Assembly (NCBI GenBank): GCA_014904985.1
Contig: MU128994.1
Coordinates: 85,220 to 149,219 of the forward strand
Reading direction: 5' to 3'
From: Hydnum rufescens UP504
Lineage: Eukaryota > Basidiomycota > Agaricomycetes > Cantharellales > Hydnaceae
DNA length: 64,000 nucleotides
The translations under genes and the position numbers were made by a program. The notes under the pieces are model-generated. The model searched no databases and was not told where the DNA came from. It was given only the letters and a program-made list of their open reading frames with translations. Shown here piece after piece: positions 12,242 through 24,199 of this stretch (positions within the stretch are counted from its first letter, which is position 1; each line of letters starts with the position of its first letter).

Positions 12242-12661
12242 TCAGTCTCCATCTTGCCACACCTGTAGATTCATCCCTTCGCTGTGCACATACTCAATTC
12301 TCGCAGAGTAGGAGAATAGCCAGGGTTGACCAAGGATAATGTCCTTTTGACTGATATTGTCAGATGTAATAAAGAAGTTATGTGGGAGAGGTACCCCCCT
12401 GACCTGGATTGGGACGTTGTGACACAGGCCCACGAGATTGACCTGGTGTCCTGAAACTCCGCAAAGGATCCAATCCTTGCCAGATGGGTCCATAGGTAGT
12501 TCTAGTTTCACTTGGGTCGATTGGACCATCATGTTTAACTCGCTGCCGCTATCAATTAACATCGTGCAAGCCTGCCCCATTATTGTGCCTTGGATTTTTG
12601 CCATTACCATCACTAGGAAGGACAGGCGAAATGAAAAGTTGGAGTCTCTTATGTTGAACAC
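12242..12661 (-). pseudogene. Gypsy aspartic protease domain
   Basis: A retroviral-type aspartic protease segment of 139 codons. The active-site motif MLIDSGSELNMM (Asp-Ser-Gly) is at about residue 36, with a second half (ILGQPWL) near residue 112 as in pepsin-like retropepsins. It would cleave Gag-Pol. It is in frame with both flanking ORFs and separated from them by single TGA codons (12686 and 12242). Confidence 0.8.
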
Positions 12662-12685
12662 TCGGTTGTGTTCCTTTTCGAGTTG

Positions 12686-14323
12686 TCACCTGTAGTATTG
12701 TTCAGCTTGATCTTCAGTATTGAACCCACTATCATCCAAGGCATAATTGTCCTCAGACTCGTCTGATTTGAAGGCAACCACATTGATCTCTCGATCTAGC
12801 AGTTTCTTAGGTGGGCGATTGATTAGCGGCCGTTTAGGTGGTTTGCCAGGTTTAAGTTCCGTAGCTTCAGTAGACGGCAAGTTGTCAGATGACTCGACCA
12901 GGTACTCAGAGGCAAGATCCAGAGATAGCTCAGACGAATAAGGGACCTGTGATTCGTATTTAGATTCATCAGTATGCTCTAGTGAGTTGACTGTGGCCTC
13001 CACATTATGAGATCCAGCAATTTCCGACTTGATTGGAACACGTTGCATCTTGGTTGCCAGTTGCAGTCTCTTGCCGAGCTCGAACGAGGATCCCAAAATA
13101 TCTCCGAGCTTAACAGTTACTTCCTTATCCATAAGTGACCAGAATAAAACTTCAGTATCGACCTTTTCTTGGAGCTCGTTTGCAAAACAGTATGCGGGCG
13201 AGGCCCTCTTCTTGATCTGGTCCGTTTTATCCCGTACGACTACATCTTCTAATGAAGATTTTCTCTTAGGTTTCACTTTGCTCGCTGGAGCCTTCTTGTC
13301 TTCGGCTGCTTCTTTTTGCTTGTGTCTGGTAGGACCAATGCTTGTTCCATCCCACATTTCAATGTCCTCGTTTGGTGCAGTTGGCGTGGGCTCGGCGATG
13401 CATGTTTCTTTCTTCAAAATGGTAGGCACCTTTGGATTCTCAACGGGTGGGACTTGATTAACAGATCGTTGGGGCAACTCGACGTATGCCCTGTTTGGGT
13501 GTTCTGCCTTCTTCCCTTTAGGATTGTCCTTCGTATGCGGCTCATTCCACTTTGGTTCACCATCTCCTTGCTTTCTTTCAGCTGGAAAAACTTTGTACTC
13601 GTAATTGCCAAATATGGCGAACTCCTGGTTCAACAGCTCAAAGCCCCGTAAGTGCTCCATTTCTACATTCAAGGCATTCGCGATCTGATCACGAAGGATA
13701 CGCACCACTCCTCCATTATCAATGTCTCTGCGCGGTAGATCACTGCCATCAAGTTGCAGAAGGCGACCTTCGCTCGAGACCTTCAATACCTTTTTCGCGA
13801 TAAAGGCTTTCGTTTCAGGACAATATTTAAGTGAATGTCCTTGTTCCCCGCACATAAAGCACTTGATTGATGATGCAGTGAACTTCCCTTGGCGTCGCAT
13901 GACCTTATTGGGGTCTAGCTGGCCTAAAGCCAAGGTCAAGCGCCTGATCTTTTCGGCAAGGTCGTTGATATTCGACTTCATCAGGTCACCCGAGTCCTGG
14001 GCCTTGGTCTCAAGAGGTTTAAGTACAGTCTCCTCTTTCTTCTGCTTAGCCTCAACCTTAGACTGATATTTCTTGCTTTTGACTCTCTTAGACTTGTCGT
14101 CTGTGTTGTCTGTACCCGACTCATCATCTGACTCGCTCGTATCAGAAGAACTACCATCTTCCAAAGCCATGTTCAATCCTTCATCATCTGGAATGTGGTA
14201 CAAATCCCTCTTGAGGTGTAGTTTGATAGCCTGAGTTGCCTCTTTCATTGGTGGCGGGTTTGTAAGATCCGTCCATTGTTTAGAATGCCTCAATACATGT
14301 CCTATTTCATCACGGAGGGACAC
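12686..14323 (-). pseudogene. gag: Gypsy gag C-terminal part with zinc knuckle and charged linker
   Basis: A 545-codon ORF. A CCHC zinc knuckle (CFMCGEQGHSLKYC, spacing C-X2-C-X4-H-X4-C) sits at about residue 155 and would bind RNA. A long Lys/Glu-rich linker follows, leading toward the protease. It ends in a TGA at 12686-12688. The following protease ORF is in the same frame, so this is either a broken Gag-Pol fusion or a readthrough point. I favour CGA decay, because all interruptions in the neighbouring elements are of this type. Confidence 0.75.
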
Positions 14324-14781
14324 AGGCTTAATGCCCCTCCAAAAATAATTGTACTTATCAGTCTGTGAGAGTGCTTCCGATCCTCGAGAGCACGAGCAAT
14401 AATGGTGAACTCCTGAATGTAATTGTCAAACTTTTCGACGGAGGATAGCTTCCTGTCCTTGCGGACAAGCTTAAGTAAATGATCCAATTTGTAATAGGGC
14501 TTCTCCTCTTCAGAGGGGTAGTAATCCAAAAGACAGGCCTTAAAGGCCTCCCAGTCGTCACTATAGTATTCATCTAAAGATTCGATAAACCCTTCTGACT
14601 TTGTGTTACAGTAGCGAGTGATCTGACAGATTGTTTGAGATGGAGTAAGATGGGCCGCAATAGTGCAGAATTCGTATTCCGTGAGGAAACATAAAACCCT
14701 TTTTCCTTTGAATCGCGGAGTGTCTCTGGATCGTGGTCCCAGCATATGGGTGAATGTAGTAGTGGACATGTTTGTGGCCAC
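14302..14781 (-). pseudogene. gag: Gypsy gag, N-terminal part
   Basis: A 159-codon ORF starting 45 bp inside the 5' LTR. It has the features of basidiomycete gypsy Gag: an early PRFKGK-like motif, an aromatic/acidic helix region (DEYYSDDWEAF) and a Lys-rich helix with VEKFDNYIQEF. Near 14360 the frame shifts into that of the next ORF: YFWRGIKPVSLRDEIG lies in the second frame where the first gives a Ser/Cys-rich dead end. The capsid-like part is thus split by an indel. Gag would package RNA in cytoplasmic particles. Confidence 0.7.
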
Positions 14782-14825
14782 AAGTTATTGAATTGATAGG
14801 ATACGGATTGAGAGTTGTGACCCCC

Positions 14826-16208
14826 TGTAAGGACCACCAGATTTGTAAGCGGGAAACAGAAGTTGAATCCAGCTACAGTCTGTGAAATGGAAACAAGGAC
14901 TAAGAAAGGGGATCACGGGGCCAATCTGAACATTAGGGTCCGAGGGAAGGAAGGGTCTTTGGATGGGTAGAATTGTCCTGTATAGACGGAGCCTATCCAG
15001 ACAATAAATGAAGGGGTTGTTAAATCAGGGAATCACACCCTAGGTCCTCCTCTTGAGAGCCTATCAAAAGTGTGATAAGTTGGGTTTGAGATGAGGAATT
15101 TACCCTAACACCAGCAGCAGTTCAACTAGCTTTTCAACTGGAGATGGGGGGAAAGACCCTGGAAATTCGCATCTCCTGCACTTAATATACATCACAGAAA
15201 ACTGCCATGGTAACCGGCAGAAAGGTGGGATTAAGGCGAAAATGATGAAAAAGAAATCAAGTCAAAAGCTTGAAAACTGAAGGAGATATTCAATTAATAA
15301 GTCAGAACAGGGGAATATGGCTTAACCAAGGTATTCCTCCTCTCCTACTGAACATAATCCCTTGGGGAAAGGTGGAACTGGTCGCCCTAGGCGTACCCTC
15401 CATTGGACATAGGGTGCCGGAACCATAATTGCCTTTAATAATCAGAAAAGTGGAGGTAAAAGTGAAATGAGACATGGGGAGACTAAATCACAGAAAGCCG
15501 AGTTCTAATCCGCTCGTTTTTCCCTTGGTACCATTCGATGCGGGTTTTTATCGTTTTTCCAGGGGTGGTTGTTACTAACGAATTGGATCAGAAATGGTGG
15601 AGATATTCGCGAAATACTGAAGGATAGTGTGGAGCATGAAGTAAAATCGACCTGGAGGATGCAGTTCGTATCCGATAAACGCGTGTGTGGTACCGTTGGA
15701 TAGGCGTTGATCGTAGCTTTCTGGGCGCTATCTTGCCGAGTCGATCCGATCAAAAATGAGGGAGATATTCACGAAATACTCCTTGAGAGTATGGGAATAG
15801 CCCCTATCTAACATGTGACTAATCCGCGAGTTGGATCCAAAGGATTAGGTAATCTTGATTATATAATTGGGACTCATATATCGCCCTTGAGGCAATGGCA
15901 CAGAAGACTGGATTGAGCATCAATGAAGAGGGCAAGTTGAATTGCCAAAGCCACAATTGGCTGGACTTGAGGTAAATACAAAATCAGGTGGTCTGTTGAA
16001 GACCTGGAGGTGGACAAGTAATTGTCTCACATACAAGGTGGAGGAGAAGCAAGTAGGCCATGGTTTTGAAAGAGGGGAATCCATGCTATTTAATAATAAA
16101 AGGAATGACAGGAAATGGAGGAGGCAGAATTGAACATATTGGATTCGTTTGAGGAGATAGTTGGGCGGTGATATGAATTCTATGTGGTAGGGATTTATCC
16201 CTCCAACA
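14826..16208 (-). repeat. Gypsy 5' LTR (1383 bp)
   Basis: The sequence begins TGTAAGGACCACC and ends ATCCCTCCAACA on the plus strand, giving TG...CA ends. It matches a solo copy at 32320-33686 over its length and a fragment at 63873-64000. A TATA-like sequence for minus-strand transcription (TATATAATC) lies near 15860-15870. Internally it holds repeated modules with GATATTC, CGATCCGATC and AAAGCTACGATC. No clear primer binding site was seen just inside. Confidence 0.85.
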
Positions 16209-16242
16209 ACACCACTGGTGTGACTCTCCTTCTTCCAAAGCC

Positions 16243-18169
16243 TCAACCTCCTTCAAACCGTAGTTGCTGAGCAAGAATGTATTTGTAGATGTCACCAATG
16301 TGCTGGGTGGGGTCAAAGTGAGACTTGTACCATGATTCCATTTGGGGTGAGTTCATAGAGGAGGTATTCTGACTATGAGCAGCTGACGAAGATGCCATAT
16401 CAGAGACCATCATGTAGAAGGTATGGATGCCGGTGTTCAGCAAAGTTTTTCCATCTGCATTCCACTGGCACTGTGTCTGTTCCATGAGCTTCGCCACATC
16501 CCCTCCTGATTCTCCTTTCTTCTTTCCTACCACAGTCTTCCTCCCACGAAGTTCAGACATCAAATGCTCCATCTCTGCTGCCCAGGCTTCAGTATCACTG
16601 CTGCCCATATTGTTTTTGAGTTTTGCATATGAGTTGCGCGCTTCTGACTTCGACACAAACTCATCTTTCTCTATGTTCCAGAGATCAGAATGAGAAACAA
16701 AGGGAAATTGTGACATCAAGATCACGAACCTTTGAGAAGGTTGAGGTATGCATTCCAAGGATTCCCATGCTGTCGGCACTCACTCATATTCAGTGACCAT
16801 TTCCCAATTCTCATCAAGCATGTGACAGTACAACCCAGGTGCTGGGCACATGGTTTAACTTTTGTCTCTTCAAACTGATGGAATGTTTCTACAACTTCAT
16901 CAATTTCGTCATTCTGGAATTTGCACCTTCGATGTTGTATGTCTGCAGTATCATCTCCATCCTTGCCATCTTCATCACTATGATCATCATCCTCATTGCA
17001 ATCATCAAGGGAATCATCAAATGACACTGTTTGGCATTGAGATTTTTGAGACCAGGAAGGGGGTGATTGCCAATCAGGGTTCGATTCATCAGAATCATGG
17101 TCTCAATGTCCTCTGGAGTCTTTCACCCTAGGGCGGTCAGGGGGTTCCAGTGATGGTCAGTGAATGGGGACAGAGTGGTCGACTGGGGACTCAGGGGACC
17201 ATCCATCCCACAAACCAAAACCCAGACCAGAGGGTGGGGTGACTTCCTGAGCCATAATTTTATCACTCATCGCATTGGTGGTCTCTAGTCTGGAGTACCG
17301 GATAATAAGCAACAGTGTAGATATAATCTCCAATAAACTACTCACTTAATTTGCACTTCCAGGGCCTCCACAAGATGTTGTAACTTGGTTCCAAAGTAGA
17401 CTGGATTCAAGCCACGCTTTTCAACAAAGAAGGTGAGCCCTTCTACAATCCCAAGAGTACCACTGGATCCTCTCCTGATGCCTTTCACAAGTGCATCCAT
17501 TGGTATGTCCACATGGAGCACACAATTAAGAACTGGATCCAGATTCTCCCAGTCCTCATCATGGTCTTTGCCACCACCTGCAAAGGACAAAGGTATAGTC
17601 TCTGGGTGTCTTGCATCCCAGAGACATGTAGCCCTATTGTCCTTCTGATCCCATTCAGGGACATTCAGAGGAAGTTGGTGGGATAGTTTCCAGCCTTGAT
17701 CAAGCAACACTAATACATCAGCAGATGTGAGGGCACGGTCTTTCTTTGTGGATGTAATATCCAGGGGATTTGGCAAGTTGGGTGAAGATGAGGGTAGAAT
17801 ACGCTGGACAGAGGATGTGGAGACCTTCAAGGGTGGGTTTGTGGAGATACGAGAATGAATGTCAACAGAGACAAGTGTTTGTCTGCTGGTAGATGCAAAC
17901 ATTGGAGCCTTGGCGACAGCCCGTAGAGGATCTGAGGCCTTGGATGGTACTGCTGGGGAGGAAGAGGCTGGTGCATTCAAAGCTGTCTTTGCACTAGAGG
18001 AAGCTGGTGTTCCCTTGGATGAAAGAACTTTCGCTTTCAATAGAGGGCGTTTAGCTTTAGGTGAGGGCGGCTTTGGATTAGATGAGGAACCTTTCATAGA
18101 GGGGTGTGGGCGCTTGGTGGATGATTGTGATGAATATAATGATTCAGGGTGGGCCCATGTTCTAACCAT
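16243..18169 (-). pseudogene. Element B ORF2, truncated homologue of element A ORF2
   Basis: The reading begins at 18169 with a Ser/Lys/Pro-rich basic segment (17890-18140). It continues to 17345, where AAG TGAGT can be a splice donor with an acceptor CCAG at about 17288. It then runs to about 16740, interrupted by TGA codons at 17157 and 17103. The step to the last ORF fits an intron with donor GTTCGT near 16740 and acceptor AACATAG. The conserved region aligns with element A ORF2, but homology stops at about 16250, where roughly 300 codons of the A protein remain; the gypsy LTR begins 35 bp further on. Element B was therefore probably cut by that insertion. Confidence 0.6.
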
Positions 18170-18610
18170 GTTGACGGATACTGTCGGACAGGATACCAGA
18201 GGTCAGAGAATGCTGACCTCCAGCACTGAGCTCAACAAGGATGGTTTTCCCAAGGGATGCCAGACAGGAGACTGGATGTCTGAATGTGTCAACGACCAGT
18301 ACCAGAGTGGATGAAAGTTTGATACAGAAAGCACCGTAAGGTCATTAGAGTGACATTCGGAACTGGATTCAACTGACTTTAACTTACGAATATGTGAATG
18401 AGATGAAATTGATGCTTGTGGTAGCAATGGGGCCACAAGACTGCTCCACAAGGATGCAAGAGAGGACACTGAACATTCAGCACTGGACTCAAGGTGCATT
18501 CCATGTGGGAAGGAAGTGAGAAAAAAACACATCTGGAATTGGGCGTCAAGAAAGTCGATCAGTAATATCCAAAACCATTACATTTTCAGAGTACAAACTG
18601 CCCAAGAAAA

Positions 18611-20738
18611 TCAATAAATGGTAGTGTGGGGTATGGTTTTTGAATGAATAATACCAGGAACTGTTTCCTCTTGTGGATCTTTCAAGAAAAAGGGTTCAGG
18701 TAAATCCATCTCAAGTGTCAATCTCCAACATTTATGGAGAGTGAATCCAAGTGTCTCCCGAAGCTCCAAATGGTTCTCACCCTGTTTCAATCCATCAGTT
18801 TCTGCCCACCTCACAATCTGGCGGATGATGGTGTTGACTTGGCTGGTGTTTGGCCAGATTGGAGCAATGAATGCCTGCTTGAATCCAGTGCGCACATGGA
18901 TACGGAGAAAGATTTCCAGCCACTTGAGGTCAATAGGAATGTCATGGATTTGTTCTATCCTGTTCATGAGCCATACAGTTGTGAATTCAATCATTTGCAT
19001 ATCCCGTTTTTGAGCAGGAAAATTGGCGGGAGGATATTGAGTGATGGCTTCAGGTAGATGAGGAGGATGTTGGACATAATCAAGAAACTCCATTTTAAAG
19101 TCCTCTGGAGTCTTTATAGGTGGAGGGCCACAAGCAAGGAGAGCATCATGTTCCAGCTTGCTACCAGTGTATGCATAAACCTCGTCAACATACAACAGGT
19201 CCACTGGGGCAATGTATGGGTGTGCTACTGCATTGGCTGTGGATGTCTTCAGATTCTTGAACCTGTTCTTGTTCATCTCCTGTGAGAAGTGGGCAAGAAC
19301 ACTGTCCCTCTGCAATTTGCTCTTGAAATACAAGGAGCAAAGGTAGGGCTGACCCGCGATGTGTTTTCATCTCGTACAGCAGATCCCAAGGACTCCTTGA
19401 TGGGTAAACTCCATCATGAGGCCATTCACAATATCTTTGATGTTGCTCTGGCCCACCATCAGCAGCCCCCACTCGATGTAGAACCATTGACCCAATGGAA
19501 CCTGTTCAAATGGCTCAGCAGATGATGATGGGTGCTCTACTGGAGGAGCTGTAGAGTTTGATGCTTTCACAGGCAAGGGTGGCATAATCAATGTCCCCAC
19601 AGCGGATGGGACTGGTAGAGTGGACTTCTTAAAGTTCAGGGAAGTTTGCACCCCCTCTTCCTGTAACAAGGGTGTATTCAAGGGCGATGTACCACAGGAG
19701 TCCCTTGAGCCATTATTAAATGCGTATGACCTATAGAGCTGTTAATACCTCGCTCTAACTCTATAGGGATCATGATAACCCTCACCATTTTGATTTCATA
19801 GACATAGAAGTCACTTCAGAGGCTTCTCCAGTAGTTAATTCCCTTGGACTAGATGTTCTAGGCTCCTGGTAAGCTTGTGGGTTCAAGGATCCAAGTTCCG
19901 ATCAGCGATAGGAGCCATTGTGCCTTGGGCCAGTTGGTGGAATAGACCGAGGGTTCAAAGGGTCTGGAAGTGCCCTGGGACCAGTTGGTATTGGCTTGCC
20001 GGGTTGTAGGCTTGGAGCTGAAGAAGTAACAGAGGGACATGGAGCATCATGCTGGGAAGAATGGAGCTCAGAAGAATTGTGGGGAACCCTGGGACGATGA
20101 GAGTGATGGGAAGGGGAGCCAGATCGAGAACAGGAACAAGAATAGGGACAGGGAGGATGGTGGCTATTGGGGGGAAGACAAGAATCTGGGAGGGGAGAAT
20201 GGGCATGGGCACGAGAATGAGAATGGGAACGGGAACAGGAACAGGGATGGGGATGGGAACAGGAACAGGAACGGGAATGGGAACAGGAATGGGCACATGG
20301 ATGGAAATGAGAACAAGAATGAGAATGGGAATGGGAATAGGAATGGGAATGAGAATAAGGATCAAGGGAATCACAGGGGAGAGAATGAGAATGAGAAAAA
20401 TAGTGTGAGGAAGGTAAAGAGCCATATGATTGATTGGGACCAGGAGAAAAGCATGTGAGGTCACAATTATGGCTGTGGGGTGCCCATTCACGATCACGGA
20501 TCTGGAGAGGACAGGTGGGAGGGGGAGAACGAGCAGGTGCGGGGGTTGGGTGCTGTATCTGCACCTGAGTCCTGGAGCCAGGGAGCGATGCATTCGTTTC
20601 CTGGGCATCTCCTGCTGGGGTCTTCACTAGCCTGGCCTGAGCATTCACCTCTGCAATCTCTGCAGTTTGCTGGCATAATCTCTTTTCATGCTTCCAATTG
20701 TTTGATTCAACATTGTCCGGGTTTATGAAATGTTGCAC
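18611..20738 (-). pseudogene. Element B ORF1, C-terminal half
   Basis: The segment runs from a His/Ser/Cys-rich low-complexity stretch (20400-20110) to a conserved domain (about 19600-18650). ORFs 19367-19681 and 18611-19333 are in the same frame and separated only by a TGA at 19367. The domain aligns with 6750-7557 of element A (IEFTTVWL and IRQIVRWA motifs). Several frame changes lie between 20000 and 19700, where no homology is visible and where introns may be present. The protein is unrecognised. A and B differ greatly in their linkers but keep the domains and the gene order. Confidence 0.55.
20110..20420. repeat. Purine-rich GGGAAC/GGGAAT simple repeat inside element B ORF1
   Basis: The plus strand is almost entirely G and A with period-6 units such as GGGAAC, AGGAAC and GGGATG. 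On the minus strand it encodes the His/Ser/Cys-rich linker. It replaces the Ser/Arg-rich linker of element A and probably grew by slippage. Confidence 0.8.
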
Positions 20739-20908
20739 AAATAGACTACTCCGGGACTTGCAGGCAGCTTGCCATCTCTTGACCTCACCCCATTCTTTCT
20801 GCCATGCTCAGCATTGATCCTCTGAATAATCTCAGCTTTGGCTTCCCAATCACCTTTCTGTGCCTTGGAAAGCAGCTGGGCAGCTTCGTTGATTGCCTCA
20901 GCTTCTAC

Positions 20909-22538
20909 TCATTTCTGCTTTCATCTCTCTCCTATCTTGGCCGCCCTAGCAGACTTGACCACAGTGTCACTGGGAGGCGAATCATATGATGATATGTCAG
21001 AGTTGTCATCATAAGGTAGGCCCTCAGAGGACTGATCCCAGAATTTGGCATATAGATCCTCTGCATCATTCACCGAATCATTGATTGGTACAGAAGGAAT
21101 GTGTGTGGAAGGATTGCTATCTTCGAGGGATAACCAATCAATTTGAGAAGCGATTTCCACTTCAGTCACGCTTGGAGGAAATGGACCACTTCCCAGGATA
21201 CGTCAGATTGTCGCGATCATTCTGGGGTCCAGCTTCACTGATGTGGGGTCAGGAAAGAGTTTGTGGAGGAGGCATTGTTCCAAAGGCTCATGACTTCCTG
21301 GAAGTCTATTTCCAGGATATCTGCTGGGGGGTTGAGCTCGCCAGGGTTCAGGATGCAGGATATGTGCCAGATGGTGTTCAACACAGACAATATGCCGACT
21401 AGTAGGGAGGACTCTGCCTTCTGGAGCAGCCACCCGCACCCCTTCTGGAAACTCTTTGATGCTCCTAACCCCTGACTGCATTGGACCTTCGACTACACCA
21501 AAGGTCAGGACCCCATCCTCCAGTAATTCCTCTAACCACTGCGAATCGGCCTGCGACACTGGATACATGAAAATGGTGCCAATAAGGGTTTCATCCATGC
21601 CCATTTTGGGGGGTGATGCTCCAAATGTACGGGCAACTTGCCACACACATCAGCGAGCCAGTAAACAGGCATAGCCTCCAAATTCATACGCACATCAGAG
21701 ATTATCATAAACAGCTTGTGTGTGATGCACAGATGAAGAATGGGGAGTATCAAGGGAAGCACTGGATGGGGGTAGACGAGGCATGAAGTCTTTGCTGACG
21801 GGGATACTGAGTGACTCAGCAACTAATTTCCAATCCATGTACAGAGCTCTGTTTTTCTCCAGGACATATGTAACATTCTTGTGGTAAGGTGACGATAGGA
21901 GGTAGCCACTAGAAGTTTTGAGTGCAAGCTCTGTTGAAAAGGGCTTGGGATCACTGGGCAGTTGTTGGATGTAAGGTCAGTATGGAGTAGATTTATTGTA
22001 AGTCGTGGGGATGCAGGTGAAGTCCTGGGGCATCACACCTGGAGGTTCTTTAAGTACGGTGTCTTTGGGGCCATACTGCACCAGCATGTACATATCATCG
22101 GTAGTCCTCCCATGTTCCCAATGACCAAAGAACTGGAATGGACAGTGACTGTTTGTATATGCTAATGACCATTCATATCTATTGAAACTATGCACCTGAT
22201 TCCCTCGACCTGGAACGGAAATCAGCATGAATGCAGAGCAGTGAGATGCAAAAATCAGTATACACATGCATATTCTGAATCACATGCCTCGAGAGCTCAT
22301 CCTTGTGGAGGGAGGCCCAGTCTACCAGTCCAGTCGGTGATGGAGATGGCATAAGAACACCATTTTCATCCCATGTCATGGCTTGACCTTCTCCAGTGAG
22401 GCAACAAAATGACCCTACAGTGGAGTCACCCTGACTGCCCTCGAGCTGGCTGCCAAACCCCTGACATGTCTCAGGACGATCCACTCCACCAGGGGAATCA
22501 CACAGTGCACCATTGGACTGGCCAGTAGTCACCATCAA
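20909..22538 (-). pseudogene. Element B ORF1, N-terminal half
   Basis: The first exon (22538 to about 22265) contains MTWDENGVL and ends at GTGTAT. An intron with acceptor TTCCAG at about 22209 leads to an exon carrying EWSLAYTNS and FQFFGHW. The reading continues through 21960-21200 with a frame change near 21650 and then an acidic stretch (21169-20924). It ends with TGA codons at 20921 and 20909, after which the frame runs on through a charged helix. All blocks align in order with 3888-5681 of element A. Function is unknown. Confidence 0.55.
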
Positions 22539-22816
22539 AACAGCAGGATTGGAGTATTTTTGGCAGACCCTGAGAACCCTTTCTACATGTCAATCAAAAG
22601 CTCTAACAATGAGTTTAGATCTCACTGGTACTGTCTTTGTCAATTGTTGGTTGCACAGGCCCCGACTACCTTCATAATCAAAATCTAACCAACTGTTAAG
22701 CGTCTTTCTTTTTCAAAACGTTTATCTGTGTCCTAACAATTAGACCTACAGCGCCAAACCTTGTTCCTTCGATACTTCCACTAAATTTTTGCAGTCAATC
22801 ATTCCCACAGTGCGTC

Positions 22817-23510
22817 ATGTCAACCATACAACACAAGTATATTGTAACATCGGGAATACTTGGTGTTGATCCTGGATTCAAGGCCTTGAATTGGCGCAGT
22901 GACGTAGATACTATGTTCAGCATTGGGATCGTCCACCTTCTCACTTGGTTTGCAGCCACCCAAGTACACATCACAGATATTTACGCTCGAGCTGATGTAT
23001 GTGAACGTCTCATTGTATCACAAAAAAACATTGACTGATACAAACTAGAATCCCTACATTGTCACCCTCATCACCGATGAAGATATCAAACATGCCATGG
23101 ACACCCTTGTTGGCAAACACGAACTTACTGTCCAAGGAAGGGAAAGCATGGTTCATGTTTCCATATGCTGTGCTACCAGTACTGAGGAAGTTGAGACTCT
23201 AGGTAAGTCATGATCTATTGTAGTTTTAGCCTTCCTATGAGCTTACATCCCCCAGGCTTTCAAAAACTACCAAGAAATTTGGTTTGGTCTCATTGGTCTG
23301 ATCATCGACGGAAGTGCAAAACCTCATTTGACTACATCAGTGTCCCAGAGAGGAGGAGAGATCTCGTGAGAAGCCTCTCTGACCTTCCGAACCCTTTCCC
23401 CCAGCCTATCGCAAACCAACCGCCGCAAGGCCTTTGGTGGTATTGTTGGATGGGCGGTGTGGAAGATAAAAACATCCTGTATCAGAAAATGCAAATATCC
23501 ATTGATCCCA
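22817..23510 (+). pseudogene. Broken gene of unknown function with one recognisable intron
   Basis: An ATG at 22817 opens a 73-codon ORF (start MSTIQHKYIV). From about 23055 a second frame reads coherently (IVTLITDEDIKHAM) to a GTAAGT donor at 23201. After an intron ending CCCCCAG at about 23256 the reading goes on (FKNYQEIWFGL) to a TGA at about 23365, and remains coding-like beyond it. I do not recognise the family. The right end runs into LTR-related sequence at about 23560. It is annotated as a pseudogene because the first two exons do not join in frame at a visible splice site and because of the internal TGA. Confidence 0.35.
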
Positions 23511-23559
23511 GCCATTGGAATGATCATGTGACCTATTACGAAATTAATTACGGCTATGT

Positions 23560-24010
23560 GCAGAAATCGAATTCATTCTATAACTCCGTCAGTTTTGATC
23601 GGAGAGGTGCGCCCATATAACGCTTAGAAAGCTACGATTCACACCTTTCGAATGGTACCAAACACAAGTCGAATGGACCAAAAATGCACTCTCCAGGCCA
23701 ATTTTACTGTCAAAATCCGGAATTTCCAGTAAAAAACGAATTCCTCCGTCAGTTCGCATTCAATCCTCTCGGAACAACCGCGCCTGGAAAGATATAAAAG
23801 ATCCGCATCCAACAGTACTGAGAGCGCGAAGAACAGATCAAAACTGAACTCTGCAGAACGATATTACTATCAGAATCAACACCCATCAGTAAAAAACGAA
23901 TTTCTCTGTCAGTTTACACTGGATCTGCTCGAAACCACCGTGCCCAGAAAGCTGTTAAAACTCCGCATTGAATGATACCAAGAACGTCTATTACGGATGT
24001 AAACTGTTGT
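23560..24010 (+). repeat. LTR-related block with three ~160-bp internal modules
   Basis: The module CAGTAAAAAACGAATT...CTCNGTCAG is present at 23731 and 23889, and a more diverged module starts near 23560. Each contains an AGAAAGCT or GGAAAGAT motif, followed in the first and third by a GGTACCA-like motif. The reverse complement of the gypsy LTR (15540-15780) has the same motif order (GAATATCTCC, GATCCGATC, CCCAGAAAGCTACGATC, GGTACCA). This is therefore a diverged relative of that LTR in the opposite orientation. Confidence 0.55.
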
Positions 24011-24199
24011 TTCTGCATTGAATCCCATCCCATGCACTTGTCCCCATTATCAACCAGCAACAAAAACATCTTAACCACTGGACTACAAACAAATTAATCT
24101 CCAAGAACTCGGAAATATCCTTTTATTTCATCTTCCATTGCCACAAATAACTTCTAGAACCTCACAGATAAGAAAGATAACACTTCCTTGACTACCCTT

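Larger units (their letters stand above)
10835..16208 (-). mobile_element. Truncated Ty3/gypsy LTR retrotransposon
   Basis: On the minus strand the order is 5' LTR (16208-14826), gag (14781 to about 12690), protease (12661-12242) and reverse transcriptase (12208-10835). RNase H, integrase and the 3' LTR are missing. Homology to the 39.2-kb repeat begins at about 10862, which marks the breakpoint. The 5' LTR lies 35 bp downstream of the point where element B ORF2 stops matching element A, so the retroelement probably inserted into B. The gag-pol frame from 14323 onward is continuous except for TGA codons at 12686 and 12242. The element cannot transpose by itself. Confidence 0.85.

Noticed and set aside
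20039..20458. Gly/Asn/Arg-rich plus-strand ORF
   Set aside because: It is the complement of the simple-repeat linker of element B ORF1.
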